Source: Planktophila grossartii
Lineage (GTDB): Bacteria; Actinomycetota; Actinomycetes; Nanopelagicales; Nanopelagicaceae
DNA: 64,000 nucleotides
Direction of reading: 5' to 3'
Assembly (NCBI GenBank): GCA_965234365.1
Contig: OZ248345.1
Coordinates: 806,001-870,000, forward strand
Below the pieces are notes generated by a model, which worked only from the letters and a program-made list of their open reading frames with translations, was not told where the DNA came from and searched no databases. Positions 8,773-17,611 of the stretch are shown in pieces (position 1 is the first letter of the stretch; the number at the start of each line of letters is the position of its first letter). The translations under genes and the position numbers were made by a program.

Positions 8773-9765
8773 ATGTCTAACGAGATCGAGCAGATTAAAG
8801 ATCCAGGACTTCCTGCCCACGTTCATCGCTCTACTGATACAGATCCAAAGGCTGCTGCCCGTGCAGAGCGTCAAGTTGCAATCCTCTTTGGTCTATCTGC
8901 AATCGGCACACTTCTACTTATCTATTCATACATTTTTGTGAAGGATGATGTCTTCATCTTTATTCCGGTAATGGGCGAAACCAACGCTCACCAATTGGGA
9001 CTCGGAATGGGAATGGCTATCGCTCTCTTCTGTATTGGTGCAGGGCTCATTCACTGGGCAAAGACGCTGATGCCAGATGAAGAAGTCATTGCACACCGAC
9101 ATGAATTCCGTTCAGAAGATGACGATCGCTCTGAATTCATTAAGACTGTAAAGGCCGGAGCATCAGCTGCAGGTCTTGGCCGTCGCCCACTTATTAAGCG
9201 CACACTCGGTGCTGCACTTGGACTTTCAGCGCTCACTCCCCTACTTCTTCTTCGCGACTTGGGTCCACTTCCAAAAGATGATCTCTCAAAGACTTCATGG
9301 AAGGCCGGAACTCGTCTTGTGACAGATCCAGGCGATCGACCATTGCGACCTGAAGATCTTGAAGTTGGAGCTGTTGCACAGACTCTTCCAGAGATCGCAC
9401 CCGGCGAACATCGCTCGCTTGCAGATATTGGAAAAGATGCAGTACTTCTTATCCGTCTTCGTCCTGAAGAATTTAACTTGGATGCAGAACGACTTTCATG
9501 GACACATGAAGGAATCATCGCCTTCTCAAAGATTTGTTCTCATATGGGTTGCGCAGTTGCACTCTACGAACAGCAGACAAAGCACCTTCTCTGCCCATGC
9601 CACCAATCAACATTCGACGTCACACGTGCAGCCAAAGTTATCTTTGGCCCCGCTGCGCGTCCTCTGCCACAATTGGCAATCACAGTCGATGCCGAGGGTT
9701 ACTTAGTAGCTCAGGCGCCATTTACCGAACCTGTAGGACCTAGCTTCTGGGAGCGCTCATCATGA
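8773..9765 (+). CDS. qcrA: Cytochrome bc1 complex Rieske iron-sulfur subunit
   Basis: 330 residues. Three membrane helices in the first half, the actinobacterial pattern, then a periplasm-facing Rieske domain with the 2Fe-2S ligands in CSHMGC and CPCHQS. Takes electrons from menaquinol and passes them to QcrC. Starts 3 bases after qcrC and overlaps the qcrB start by 4 bases (ATGA). Confidence 0.96.
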   Translation: MSNEIEQIKDPGLPAHVHRSTDTDPKAAARAERQVAILFGLSAIGTLLLIYSYIFVKDDVFIFIPVMGETNAHQLGLGMGMAIALFCIGAGLIHWAKTLMPDEEVIAHRHEFRSEDDDRSEFIKTVKAGASAAGLGRRPLIKRTLGAALGLSALTPLLLLRDLGPLPKDDLSKTSWKAGTRLVTDPGDRPLRPEDLEVGAVAQTLPEIAPGEHRSLADIGKDAVLLIRLRPEEFNLDAERLSWTHEGIIAFSKICSHMGCAVALYEQQTKHLLCPCHQSTFDVTRAAKVIFGPAARPLPQLAITVDAEGYLVAQAPFTEPVGPSFWERSS

Positions 9766-11351
9766 CAGCACGCGAAAGAATCGCCGGTAACGTCGCAGGA
9801 TATGTAGACGATCGCACAGGCGCTGCAAAGTGGATGAAGAAGAACCTCACAAAGGTCTTCCCTGACCACTGGTCATTCCTCCTTGGCGAAATCTGCTTGT
9901 ACTCATTCATCATTCTTCTTCTCTCTGGAACATTCCTTACCTTCTGGTTCGACCCATCAATGCGTGAAGTTGTCTACGAAGGCGCATACGAACCTCTCAA
10001 GGGTCTGGAAATGTCTGCCGCATATGCATCAACTCTCGATATTTCATTTGAAGTTCGTGGTGGACTCTTGATGCGTCAGATTCACCACTGGGCTGCTCTC
10101 ATCTTTATGGTGGGAATCGTTGTTCACCTTCTTCGCGTTTACTTCACCGGCGCTTTCCGTAAGCCACGTGAATTTAACTGGATCATCGGAGTAGGACTTC
10201 TTACTCTCGGAATCGTTGAAGGTTTCTTGGGTTACTCACTCCCTGACGATCTTCTCTCAGGTACAGGTATCCGAATCGCTGAAGCAATTATTCAAGCGCT
10301 TCCACTTGTTGGTTCCTACCTCGCATTCTTTGCATTCGGTGGAGCCTTCCCTGGTGAAGCATTTATCCCTCGTATCTACACCGTTCACGTACTACTCCTT
10401 CCAGGAATCTTCCTTGCTTTGATTACCGTGCACTTGATGCTCGTCTGGTACCAGAAGCACACTCAATTCCCTGGTCCAGGACGCACAGAGAAGAACGTTG
10501 TGGGTTACCCACTTATGCCGGTCTACATGGCAAAAGCTGGCGGTTTCTTCTTTATCGTCTTTGGCGTTACTGCATTCTTAGGTGCTGTTGCATCGATCAA
10601 CCCAATCTGGTTATACGGTCCATATACACCAGGACAAATTTCTGCCGGATCACAGCCCGACTGGTACATGGGTTGGCTCGATGGACTTGTCCGAATGGCG
10701 CCGCCACTTGAGACACATGCCTTCGGCCACACAATCTCATGGAATATCTTGATTCCTGGATTGATTCTGCCTGGAATTATGTTTACCGGTCTTGCTCTCT
10801 ATCCATTTATTGAGAGCTGGGCTACGGGAGATAAGCGCGAGCATCATCTCCTTGATCGTCCACGCAATACACCGAACCGCACAGCAATCGGTGTCATGGC
10901 TCTTACCTTCACCATGGTCTCTTTGATTAACGGTGGAAACGACATCATCGCAACGACATTCCATCTCACCATCAATCAGATGATGTGGTTCGCTCGTATC
11001 AGCGTCATTGTTCTCCCGCCAATCGCATTCATTATCACCAAGCGTCTCTGTCTCTCATTGCAGCGCGCAGATCGTGATCTTGTATTGCATGGCCGCGAAA
11101 CAGGTCGCCTTGTTCGTATGCCTAACGGAGAATTTGTTGAAGTGCACGAGCCAATTTCTGCAGAAAAGGCTTGGCTCCTTACTTCTCATGAACAACTTGC
11201 TCCACTCGAACTTCCAGAGCACGATGCATCAGGAGTTCGTCGCCCTGCTGCCTTGAAGAATAAGCTCCGTAATCGAATTTCACGTGCTGCTGCTGTTGCT
11301 GTTCCTAAAGCGACAGAAACAGAACGCCGCGAGCTCGAGGGCCATCACTAA
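9762..11351 (+). CDS. qcrB: Cytochrome bc1 complex cytochrome b subunit
   Basis: 529 residues with the fused b-type core of eight or more helices plus a long C-terminal cytoplasmic tail typical of actinobacteria. Haem-ligand histidines are visible in HHWAALIFMVGIVVH and in YTVHVLLLPG...VHLMLVWYQKH. The quinol-site motif is PDWY, the actinobacterial version of PEWY. Last gene of the operon; a strong terminator follows. Confidence 0.96.
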   Translation: MTARERIAGNVAGYVDDRTGAAKWMKKNLTKVFPDHWSFLLGEICLYSFIILLLSGTFLTFWFDPSMREVVYEGAYEPLKGLEMSAAYASTLDISFEVRGGLLMRQIHHWAALIFMVGIVVHLLRVYFTGAFRKPREFNWIIGVGLLTLGIVEGFLGYSLPDDLLSGTGIRIAEAIIQALPLVGSYLAFFAFGGAFPGEAFIPRIYTVHVLLLPGIFLALITVHLMLVWYQKHTQFPGPGRTEKNVVGYPLMPVYMAKAGGFFFIVFGVTAFLGAVASINPIWLYGPYTPGQISAGSQPDWYMGWLDGLVRMAPPLETHAFGHTISWNILIPGLILPGIMFTGLALYPFIESWATGDKREHHLLDRPRNTPNRTAIGVMALTFTMVSLINGGNDIIATTFHLTINQMMWFARISVIVLPPIAFIITKRLCLSLQRADRDLVLHGRETGRLVRMPNGEFVEVHEPISAEKAWLLTSHEQLAPLELPEHDASGVRRPAALKNKLRNRISRAAAVAVPKATETERRELEGHH

Positions 11352-11360
11352 AGAGTAAAG

Positions 11361-11397
11361 AAAATAGACCCTGTCCAAGTGGCAGGGTCTATTTTTT
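11361..11397. terminator. Bidirectional rho-independent terminator
   Basis: Stem AAAATAGACCCTG paired with CAGGGTCTATTTT around a 9-base loop, ending in a T-run on the plus strand and preceded by A's that serve the minus strand. It separates convergent qcrB and the aminotransferase, whose stop codon lies in the T-run. Confidence 0.9.
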
Positions 11398-12748
11398 ATG
11401 CACCTGTGTAGTGGTGGGCGATGCTTGCAAAAGCTTGATCGAGAATTGCGAAGCCCTCACGAATCTCTGCCTCGGTCACATTACATGGTGGGCAGATATG
11501 CATTCTGTTGTAATTATTGAATGGGAAGAGCCCCAACTTCTTGCATGCCGCAACAAGTTCGTTCATCGCAGGACTTGAAGCGCCGTATGGAGCAAGAGGT
11601 GCACGAGTGGCTCGATCAGTGACGAGATCGAGGGCCCAGAAGACTCCTTTGCCGCGTACTTCGCCGATAACTTTATGCTTCGCCATCAGCTCTTGAAGTA
11701 GTGGCTTAATAACGTTCTCACCAATAGCTGCTGCATTCTCAATCATCTTCTCTTCAGCCATTACATCAATCGTCGCTACAGCAGCAGCGGTTGCAAGTGG
11801 ATGGCCGCTGTATGTGAGGCCGCCTGGGAATACGCGATCGTTAAATGTTGCTGCAATTTCATCGCTGATGATGACTCCACCCAGTGGGACATAACCGCTA
11901 TTTACACCCTTTGCGAAGACGATGAGATCTGGTTCTGCAGTTGAGTGTTGATATGCGAACCACTTTCCAGTGCGTCCAAAGCCAGACATGACTTCATCGG
12001 CAATCCATTTGATTCCATATTTATCGCAGAGTGCGCGAACACCCTCGAGATATCCGACTGGTGGTACGAGAACTCCTGCGGTGCCTACAACTGATTCGAT
12101 AAGAATCGCGGCTACCGTGTTGGGGCCTTCAAAGATGATGACTTGCTCAAGATGCTCAAGTGCGCGCTTACACTCTTCCTCTTCGCTCTGTGCCCAGAAG
12201 GCTGAGCGATAGAGGTATGGACCAAAGAAATGCACATGGCCATAGGCATATTCATTAGGCCAACGGCGTGGATCGCCCGTTGAGGTAATCGCCGCCCCTG
12301 TATTTCCATGGTAGCTACGATAAAAAGAGAGGACTTTATGGCGATTAGTATGAAGGCGAACTAAACGGATCGCATTCTCGATTCCATCTGCTCCACCATT
12401 GGTAAAGAAAACTTTGTTGTGGTGTGCACCAGCTCGCGCGGTAATGCGCTTCGCTGCTTCACCACGCGCTTCATTGGCGTGTTGTGGCGCGACAGTTGTG
12501 TAGAGCTCGGCTTGATCTTGGATTGCGCGAATAACCTTCGGATGTTGATGGCCAATATTGGTAAAGACCAGCTGGCTTGAGAAATCAAGATACTTATTGC
12601 CATCAAAGTCCCAGAAGTAACTTCCCTCTCCCCCGGCAACTGGCAATGGAGAGATTTGGCCCTGTGCTGACCATGAATGAAATACGTAAGTGCGGTCTAA
12701 GTCAGAGACTTCTTTGCCGCGCGCTGGATCTGCTGGAGGTTGAGTCAT
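11396..12748 (-). CDS. Class III aminotransferase (omega-amino acid / pyruvate type)
   Basis: PLP enzyme of about 450 residues. The catalytic Lys is in FAKGVNSGYVPLGG, the PLP-ring Asp in WIADEVMSGFGRTG, and NGGADGIENAIRL binds cofactor phosphate. This subgroup transfers the terminal amino group of substrates such as beta-alanine, putrescine or taurine to pyruvate or 2-oxoglutarate; the exact donor cannot be read from sequence. The start is placed at 12748, with TTAGAT 6 bases upstream; an in-frame ATG two codons earlier (12754) is also possible. It and the next gene interrupt the two halves of the cox/bc1 region. Confidence 0.88.
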   Translation of the reverse strand: MTQPPADPARGKEVSDLDRTYVFHSWSAQGQISPLPVAGGEGSYFWDFDGNKYLDFSSQLVFTNIGHQHPKVIRAIQDQAELYTTVAPQHANEARGEAAKRITARAGAHHNKVFFTNGGADGIENAIRLVRLHTNRHKVLSFYRSYHGNTGAAITSTGDPRRWPNEYAYGHVHFFGPYLYRSAFWAQSEEEECKRALEHLEQVIIFEGPNTVAAILIESVVGTAGVLVPPVGYLEGVRALCDKYGIKWIADEVMSGFGRTGKWFAYQHSTAEPDLIVFAKGVNSGYVPLGGVIISDEIAATFNDRVFPGGLTYSGHPLATAAAVATIDVMAEEKMIENAAAIGENVIKPLLQELMAKHKVIGEVRGKGVFWALDLVTDRATRAPLAPYGASSPAMNELVAACKKLGLFPFNNYNRMHICPPCNVTEAEIREGFAILDQAFASIAHHYTGA

Positions 12749-12787
12749 GCGCATATCTAATCAGTTTCTCTTCAAAAAAGAGAGTAC

Positions 12788-13651
12788 CTACGAACGAATA
12801 ACCAGCGCTACTCCAAGTGCAGTCATGGCGATTCCGAGAATTCCGAGTGAGGTGACTCTCTCACCGAAGAGGATAAATGCCTGCAACACAGCCATAGGTG
12901 GAACGAGATAGAGAAGGCTCGAAACCTTTGCTGCAGAACCTTGATTCAGCAACCAGAGCAGAAGGAGAACTGCAGCAATCGATGTCACAAGAACTGCCCA
13001 TGTCATGGTCCAGAAAGTCGTATGTGTTAATTCAAAGTGTGTTCTTCCACGAGCAAGCGAGATGACAAGCATTCCAATTCCTGCGATAGCGAATTGATAT
13101 GTCGTGCCAATCATCAGCGGAATTGAATGGCCAATCTTTTTCTGTAACAAAGTCGCAATCGTGCTTCCGGCCAAAGCGATACAGAGGAATGCCAGTGACT
13201 CTCCTGTGAATCCATCTGCCTGTGACAACTTGGGAAGCACTACAAGAAATACCCCGAGCAAGCCAAAGATAAGCCCGCCTATTTGTCTGCGCGTCAGAGG
13301 TTCACCCAGCAATCTGACTGCAAGGAGCGAGACGATGATGGGCTGCATACTTGTAATCACTGACGATAAACCTGCGGGAGCGCCAAGTTCGATGGCGTAC
13401 CAAACCCCAGCTAAATAGAGTCCATGAAGTGAAATCCCAATGAGCAGCGAGGCGCGAAGATCTTCACGCGAGAGTACAAGTGGTTGACGAAGAGCAGCTG
13501 TCAGAAGGAAGAGAATTGCTGCTGCCAAGAGAAGTCTGATGGCAAGGAAGAAGAGTGCATCAGCATCGGCAAATGCATATTTCGCTACGACGAATCCGGA
13601 GCTCCAGATAACGATAAAGAACCATGGGGCTGCGCCAACTAACTTCTTCAT
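12788..13651 (-). CDS. EamA/DMT-family transporter
   Basis: 287 residues with ten hydrophobic segments arranged as two EamA repeats (residues about 5-135 and 150-285). Likely a metabolite exporter or importer in the cytoplasmic membrane; substrate unknown. The basic-plus-aromatic N-terminus MKKLVGAAPWFFIVIWSSG is typical. Located between the aminotransferase and ctaF on the same strand, 22 bases from ctaF. Confidence 0.88.
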   Translation of the reverse strand: MKKLVGAAPWFFIVIWSSGFVVAKYAFADADALFFLAIRLLLAAAILFLLTAALRQPLVLSREDLRASLLIGISLHGLYLAGVWYAIELGAPAGLSSVITSMQPIIVSLLAVRLLGEPLTRRQIGGLIFGLLGVFLVVLPKLSQADGFTGESLAFLCIALAGSTIATLLQKKIGHSIPLMIGTTYQFAIAGIGMLVISLARGRTHFELTHTTFWTMTWAVLVTSIAAVLLLLWLLNQGSAAKVSSLLYLVPPMAVLQAFILFGERVTSLGILGIAMTALGVALVIRS

Positions 13652-13673
13652 GGGCGCTCTGATTAAATATTCG

Positions 13674-14078
13674 CTAGTGAGAAGAGAGTGAAACTGGCTT
13701 CTCGTATTCAGTCACCATTCCGATGATGCTGATAACAAGTGAGCCGAGCGCAATCAGAGTAAGCCACCAACCAATGATGAGACCGAGTCCCATGGCTGTG
13801 GCGCTCAGTGCAACAGGTAGAGGCCACCATGAGTGTGGGCTGTAGAAACCGAGTTCACCAGCATCATCTGCGATCTCCGCATCAACATTGTCAGATGGGA
13901 TATCGAAGCCGATGCGCTTCTGTGTGAACCAGAGATAGAAGCCGACCATTCCTGCAAGGCACGCAGCGAGAATCATTCCTGTAATACCTACTGCTTCGCC
14001 ACCTACATAGTAATAAATGCAAGCCATCAAGATATAGAAGATAGAAAGACCGGTGAAGAGTTTCCAATTAGCTTTCAT
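13674..14078 (-). CDS. ctaF: Cytochrome c oxidase subunit IV (actinobacterial)
   Basis: 134 residues, four hydrophobic helices, with WKLFTGLSIFYILMACIYY at the N-terminus and the SPHSWWPLPVALS segment typical of actinobacterial CtaF. Structural subunit of the aa3 oxidase. Two bases downstream of ctaD in the ctaC-ctaD-ctaF order. Confidence 0.9.
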   Translation of the reverse strand: MKANWKLFTGLSIFYILMACIYYYVGGEAVGITGMILAACLAGMVGFYLWFTQKRIGFDIPSDNVDAEIADDAGELGFYSPHSWWPLPVALSATAMGLGLIIGWWLTLIALGSLVISIIGMVTEYEKPVSLSSH

Positions 14079-14080
14079 GC

Positions 14081-15739
14081 TTAGTGACCTTCTGTCTTGA
14101 TGTGTGGATGGTGGAGATCAAATGCCGGACGCTCAGAGCGAATACGTGGCATTGATGTGAAGTTATGTCGTGGTGGTGGACATGATGTCGCCCACTCGAG
14201 TGATGCTCCGTAACCCCAAGGATCATCAACTTCGACCTTTGGAGACTTACGAGTAATCCAGACGTTGACGAAGAATGGAATCATAGAGAGGGCGAGCAAG
14301 AATGAACCGATTGTTGAAATCATATTCATTCCAGTAAATCCATCAGTAGCTAAGTAATCTGCATAGCGACGTGGGAAGCCCTTAATTCCAAGCCAGTGCT
14401 GAATAAGGAATGTTGTATGGAAGCCGAAGAAGAGAGTCCAGAAGTGGATCTTTCCGAGGCGTTCATTGAGCATGCGGCCTGTGAATTTAGGCCACCAGAA
14501 GTAGAAGCCTGCGAACATCGCAAAGACCACTGTTCCGAAGAGCACGTAATGGAAGTGTGCGACAACGAAGTACGACGCTGAGACTGCGAAATCAAGTGGT
14601 GGTGAGGCAAGGATGATTCCAGTAAGTCCACCGAAGAGGAATGTTACGAGGAATCCCATAACCCACAACATCGGTGTTTCGAATGTGACGTGACCACGCC
14701 ACATCGTTCCGATCCAGTTGAAGAACTTCACACCAGTTGGAACACCGATAAGGAATGTCATAAATGAGAAGAATGGAAGAAGTACCTTGCCTGTTGCGAA
14801 CAAGTGGTGAGCCCACACTGCAACAGAGAGTGCAGAGATTGCAATCGTTGCTGCAATCAGACCCTTGTAACCAAAGATTGGCTTACGGCTAAAGACCGGC
14901 AAGATCTCTGTTGCGATTCCGAAGAATGGCAGAGCAAGGATGTAAACCTCGGGGTGGCCAAAGAACCAGAAGAGGTGTTGCCACAACATAGCTCCACCAT
15001 TTGCTGGATCGAACAGGTGGGTACCAAAGAGGCGATCAGATTCAAGACCAAGAAGCGCTGCTGCTAATGGTGGGAAAGCGAGAAGTACAAGAATTGAAGT
15101 CAGGAGCACGTTCCAAGAGAAGATAGACATGCGGAACATCGTCATTCCTGGTGCACGCATTGTGAAGATTGTTGTAATGAAGTTAACGCCGCCAAGAATT
15201 GTTCCGAGGCCTGAGATTGCAAGGCCCATTACCCACAGATCTCCACCGATACCAGGTGAGTATGTTGAGTTTGCAAGTGGTGCATATGCGGTCCAGCCGA
15301 ATGATGCCGCTCCACCTGGAGTTAAGAAACCGATTGTTGCTTGGATCGAACCAAAGAAGTAGAGCCAGTAAGAGAGCATATTTAAACGCGGGAATGCAAC
15401 GTCTGCCGCTCCGATTTGCAGAGGCATGATCACGTTAGCGAATCCAACGAAGAGCGGTGTTGCAAACATCAGCAACATGATGGTTCCGTGCATTGTGAAG
15501 AGCTGGTTGTACTGCTCGTTGCTCCAGAACTGCATACCTGGACGAGTGAGCTCAATACGCAAAAGAAGGGCTAAAAGTCCACCGATAAGGAACCAAGCAA
15601 ATGATGTTGCAAGATAGAGATAACCGATGCGCTTGTGGTCGGTAGAGGTGATGGTCTTTACAAATTGACTTCCGCGAGAAGTCTTCTGTACTCCTTGGCG
15701 AGGAGCAGCGATAGTTGGACGTTCTGCAAATGTTGTCAT
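14081..15739 (-). CDS. ctaD: Cytochrome c oxidase subunit I
   Basis: Catalytic subunit of complex IV: reduces oxygen to water at haem a3-CuB and pumps protons. 552 residues, 12 helices. Visible residues: haem a ligand in MHGTIMLLMF, D-channel Asp and Asn in DVAFPRLNML, CuB His and cross-linked Tyr in HPEVY, WAHHLFATG, K-channel Lys in FGYKG, and the haem ligands in VAHFHYVLFG. All key positions for an A-family pump are present. Its start shares one base with the end of ctaC. Confidence 0.98.
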   Translation of the reverse strand: MTTFAERPTIAAPRQGVQKTSRGSQFVKTITSTDHKRIGYLYLATSFAWFLIGGLLALLLRIELTRPGMQFWSNEQYNQLFTMHGTIMLLMFATPLFVGFANVIMPLQIGAADVAFPRLNMLSYWLYFFGSIQATIGFLTPGGAASFGWTAYAPLANSTYSPGIGGDLWVMGLAISGLGTILGGVNFITTIFTMRAPGMTMFRMSIFSWNVLLTSILVLLAFPPLAAALLGLESDRLFGTHLFDPANGGAMLWQHLFWFFGHPEVYILALPFFGIATEILPVFSRKPIFGYKGLIAATIAISALSVAVWAHHLFATGKVLLPFFSFMTFLIGVPTGVKFFNWIGTMWRGHVTFETPMLWVMGFLVTFLFGGLTGIILASPPLDFAVSASYFVVAHFHYVLFGTVVFAMFAGFYFWWPKFTGRMLNERLGKIHFWTLFFGFHTTFLIQHWLGIKGFPRRYADYLATDGFTGMNMISTIGSFLLALSMIPFFVNVWITRKSPKVEVDDPWGYGASLEWATSCPPPRHNFTSMPRIRSERPAFDLHHPHIKTEGH

Positions 15740-16509
15740 TATGCGCTCGCCTTCAGTGAGTCAAGATATTTCTGATACTGCTCGGGGGTTACTACCTTTA
15801 CCTTAAAGATCATTTGCGTATGGTTACGTCCGCAGAGGATGTTGCATCGACCTGGGAACTCGCCCAACTTATTTGCGGTGAATTGCAGATGATTGGTCTC
15901 ACCTGGGAGGTTCTGCATTTGAATCATGAATGCTGGAATCCAGAAACCATGTACTACATCGTTGGCGGTAAGAGTGAAGCGAACTTTTTCCCCGAGTGGC
16001 ATGTACAAGGTTGGTGGCTGTTCTGGCGTGCCAGTCACAACCGCTTTCTCGCCTGCCTCTGGGTAACCGAACTGCCACGACCACTGAATTCCTTCGACAG
16101 AAATCTCATGCTTGACCGGTGAAGTCTTATCGATGATCTTGTTCTCTTTCACTGCAGTGAAGTAGAACATCACGGCAACGATCGCGAATGGAATTACTGT
16201 GTAGAGAATTTCAACAGGAATGTTGTACTGAGTCTGCTTAGGGAATTCACCTTTGCTCGCCTTTGCGCGGTGGAATACCGCTGGCCACAAAATGAGGATG
16301 AGTGTAAATACTCCAACCACACCTGCTGCGATCCATGCACCTTGCCACAATGAGAGCGAGATGTCATTGACGCTTGATACTCCCTTGGGAAAACCCATTC
16401 CGGAAATATCTTTTGAGTTGAAAGAACATCCGGATAATAGGAACAAAGCTGGGAGAACGAGCGCCACGGCTCCAAGAGTGCGCTTAGTGCGCGGTGCGTG
16501 AGAAGACAT
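15739..16509 (-). CDS. ctaC: Cytochrome c oxidase subunit II (lipoprotein, CuA)
   Basis: 256 residues. Signal peptide with lipobox LSGC, two membrane helices, then the CuA domain. CuA ligands are Cys222, Cys226, His230 and Met233 in CNILCGRNHTQM. Odd point: the loop is Cys-Asn-Ile-Leu-Cys, where almost all homologues have Glu at the third place (C-x-E-x-C). The frame is open to 16581, but the lipoprotein signal begins at the ATG at 16509, with TATCCT 6 bases upstream. Confidence 0.95.
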   Translation of the reverse strand: MSSHAPRTKRTLGAVALVLPALFLLSGCSFNSKDISGMGFPKGVSSVNDISLSLWQGAWIAAGVVGVFTLILILWPAVFHRAKASKGEFPKQTQYNIPVEILYTVIPFAIVAVMFYFTAVKENKIIDKTSPVKHEISVEGIQWSWQFGYPEAGEKAVVTGTPEQPPTLYMPLGEKVRFTLTANDVVHGFWIPAFMIQMQNLPGETNHLQFTANKLGEFPGRCNILCGRNHTQMIFKVKVVTPEQYQKYLDSLKASA

Positions 16510-16515
16510 GGGGTA

Positions 16516-16521
16516 AGGATA
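16516..16521 (-). promoter_or_regulatory. -10 element, leaderless start of ctaC-ctaD-ctaF
   Basis: TATCCT on the minus strand, 6 bases before the ATG at 16509. Confidence 0.5.
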
Positions 16522-16554
16522 GTGGCGCGAGGTGCGTGCGCTCGTCGGAGCGAG

Positions 16555-16560
16555 TAGCGT
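16555..16560 (+). promoter_or_regulatory. -10 element, leaderless start of cysteine-desulfurase-like gene
   Basis: TAGCGT 7 bases before the GTG at 16568; divergent from the ctaC element 34 bases away. Confidence 0.5.
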
Positions 16561-16567
16561 TGATTCG

Positions 16568-17611
16568 GTGGTTCGTGTCACAGGAAATTTCGCCTCTGAA
16601 GGCCCGCTCCACCCTGCCGCCAGAGAGGCGCTACTAGCCGCTTTTGATCAAGGTTGGGCAGATCCCAAGAAGATTTCTCAGAGCGCCTCTAAGGCTGCCA
16701 TCCTCCGAAATCAAGCGCTTGAAAATATCGCCGAGAAATTGGGCATCCCAGCCACATCTATCGAAGTGATCGGCGAACCCTCCTTGGGGCACTTCCTCAC
16801 CATCGCCGGGCTCTTCACAGACCGCTCCCCCTTTATTTATTCGGCAATTGATAAGGGAAAGGTCCGCGCTATAGCTCGCGCCCATACATCTGAGGTGAAG
16901 GAACTTTCAGCAGATAACTCTGGAGCCATTCTCCACCTCGCAGATATTCCTGCGCATTCAGTTCTCTCACTTCAATTAGCTAATGGCGAAACCGGTGTCA
17001 TTCAAAGTGAGAAAGAAATTCCAGCAACAGTCCGTATCGCCGTTGATGCTACGAGTTCAGGCGCTCGCCTACCGTTGCCTCACCACTGGAATACAGCGCT
17101 CTTTGATTCACTTTCCTGGAACGGACCGAGCGGCCTCGCCATTATGGCGATCAATAATCGCTCTGAATATTCATACCCGCTGCCACGTATCGCACCCATC
17201 AGTTCGCCCGGAAGTTACTCCTTGCCACTACTGATCGCCTCTTCCATCGCCCTTGAAAATTTCACTGGTGAAGATTCAGCGCTCCGTGAATTCGCAATCA
17301 AAGAGTTCTCATCTATCGACGGTGTGCAGGTAGTCGCATCTAATGCACCCGCACTTGCCCATCTTGTCTCTATCGTTGCCAGCGGAGTATCAGGTGAAGC
17401 GACAGTTCGCGAACTAGCAGCACTTGGAATCGACGTAGATTCGGGCTCTGCCTGCTCACCCGAAGATCTCCAACCAAGCCATGTTCTTGCAGCGATGGGA
17501 TATGAGACCAATGGCCATATTCGCTTTACATTACATAATGGAACAACGCGCGAAGATATATCTTCGTTAGCAGGTAATCTGAAAGAAGTTCTTCAGAAGT
17601 TACGCAGGTAG
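16568..17611 (+). CDS. Degenerate cysteine desulfurase homologue (class V aminotransferase fold)
   Basis: 347 residues from the GTG at 16568. The NifS/IscS architecture is clear: N-terminal SEGPLHPAAREALL, ANGETGVIQ, the Asp of AVDATSS, and the C-terminal SGSAC loop with the sulfur-carrying Cys (Cys296) followed by LQPSHVLAAMGY. But the strand that should carry the PLP lysine (SGHK...GPKG in homologues) reads SLSWNGPSG, with Trp184-Asn185 and no lysine; the GGTEA phosphate-binding motif is IGEPSLGHF and the Gln after the Asp is lost. It therefore probably cannot form the normal PLP aldimine. Genes of this family are found near ctaC in other actinobacteria, often with a TusA domain that is missing here. 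Overlaps adoK by 12 bases. Confidence 0.75.
   Translation: MVRVTGNFASEGPLHPAAREALLAAFDQGWADPKKISQSASKAAILRNQALENIAEKLGIPATSIEVIGEPSLGHFLTIAGLFTDRSPFIYSAIDKGKVRAIARAHTSEVKELSADNSGAILHLADIPAHSVLSLQLANGETGVIQSEKEIPATVRIAVDATSSGARLPLPHHWNTALFDSLSWNGPSGLAIMAINNRSEYSYPLPRIAPISSPGSYSLPLLIASSIALENFTGEDSALREFAIKEFSSIDGVQVVASNAPALAHLVSIVASGVSGEATVRELAALGIDVDSGSACSPEDLQPSHVLAAMGYETNGHIRFTLHNGTTREDISSLAGNLKEVLQKLRR

Noticed and set aside
16510..16581. N-terminal extension of ctaC to 16581
   Set aside because: It would bury the lipoprotein signal 24 residues in and run over the divergent promoter; the hexamer at 16516 supports 16509.
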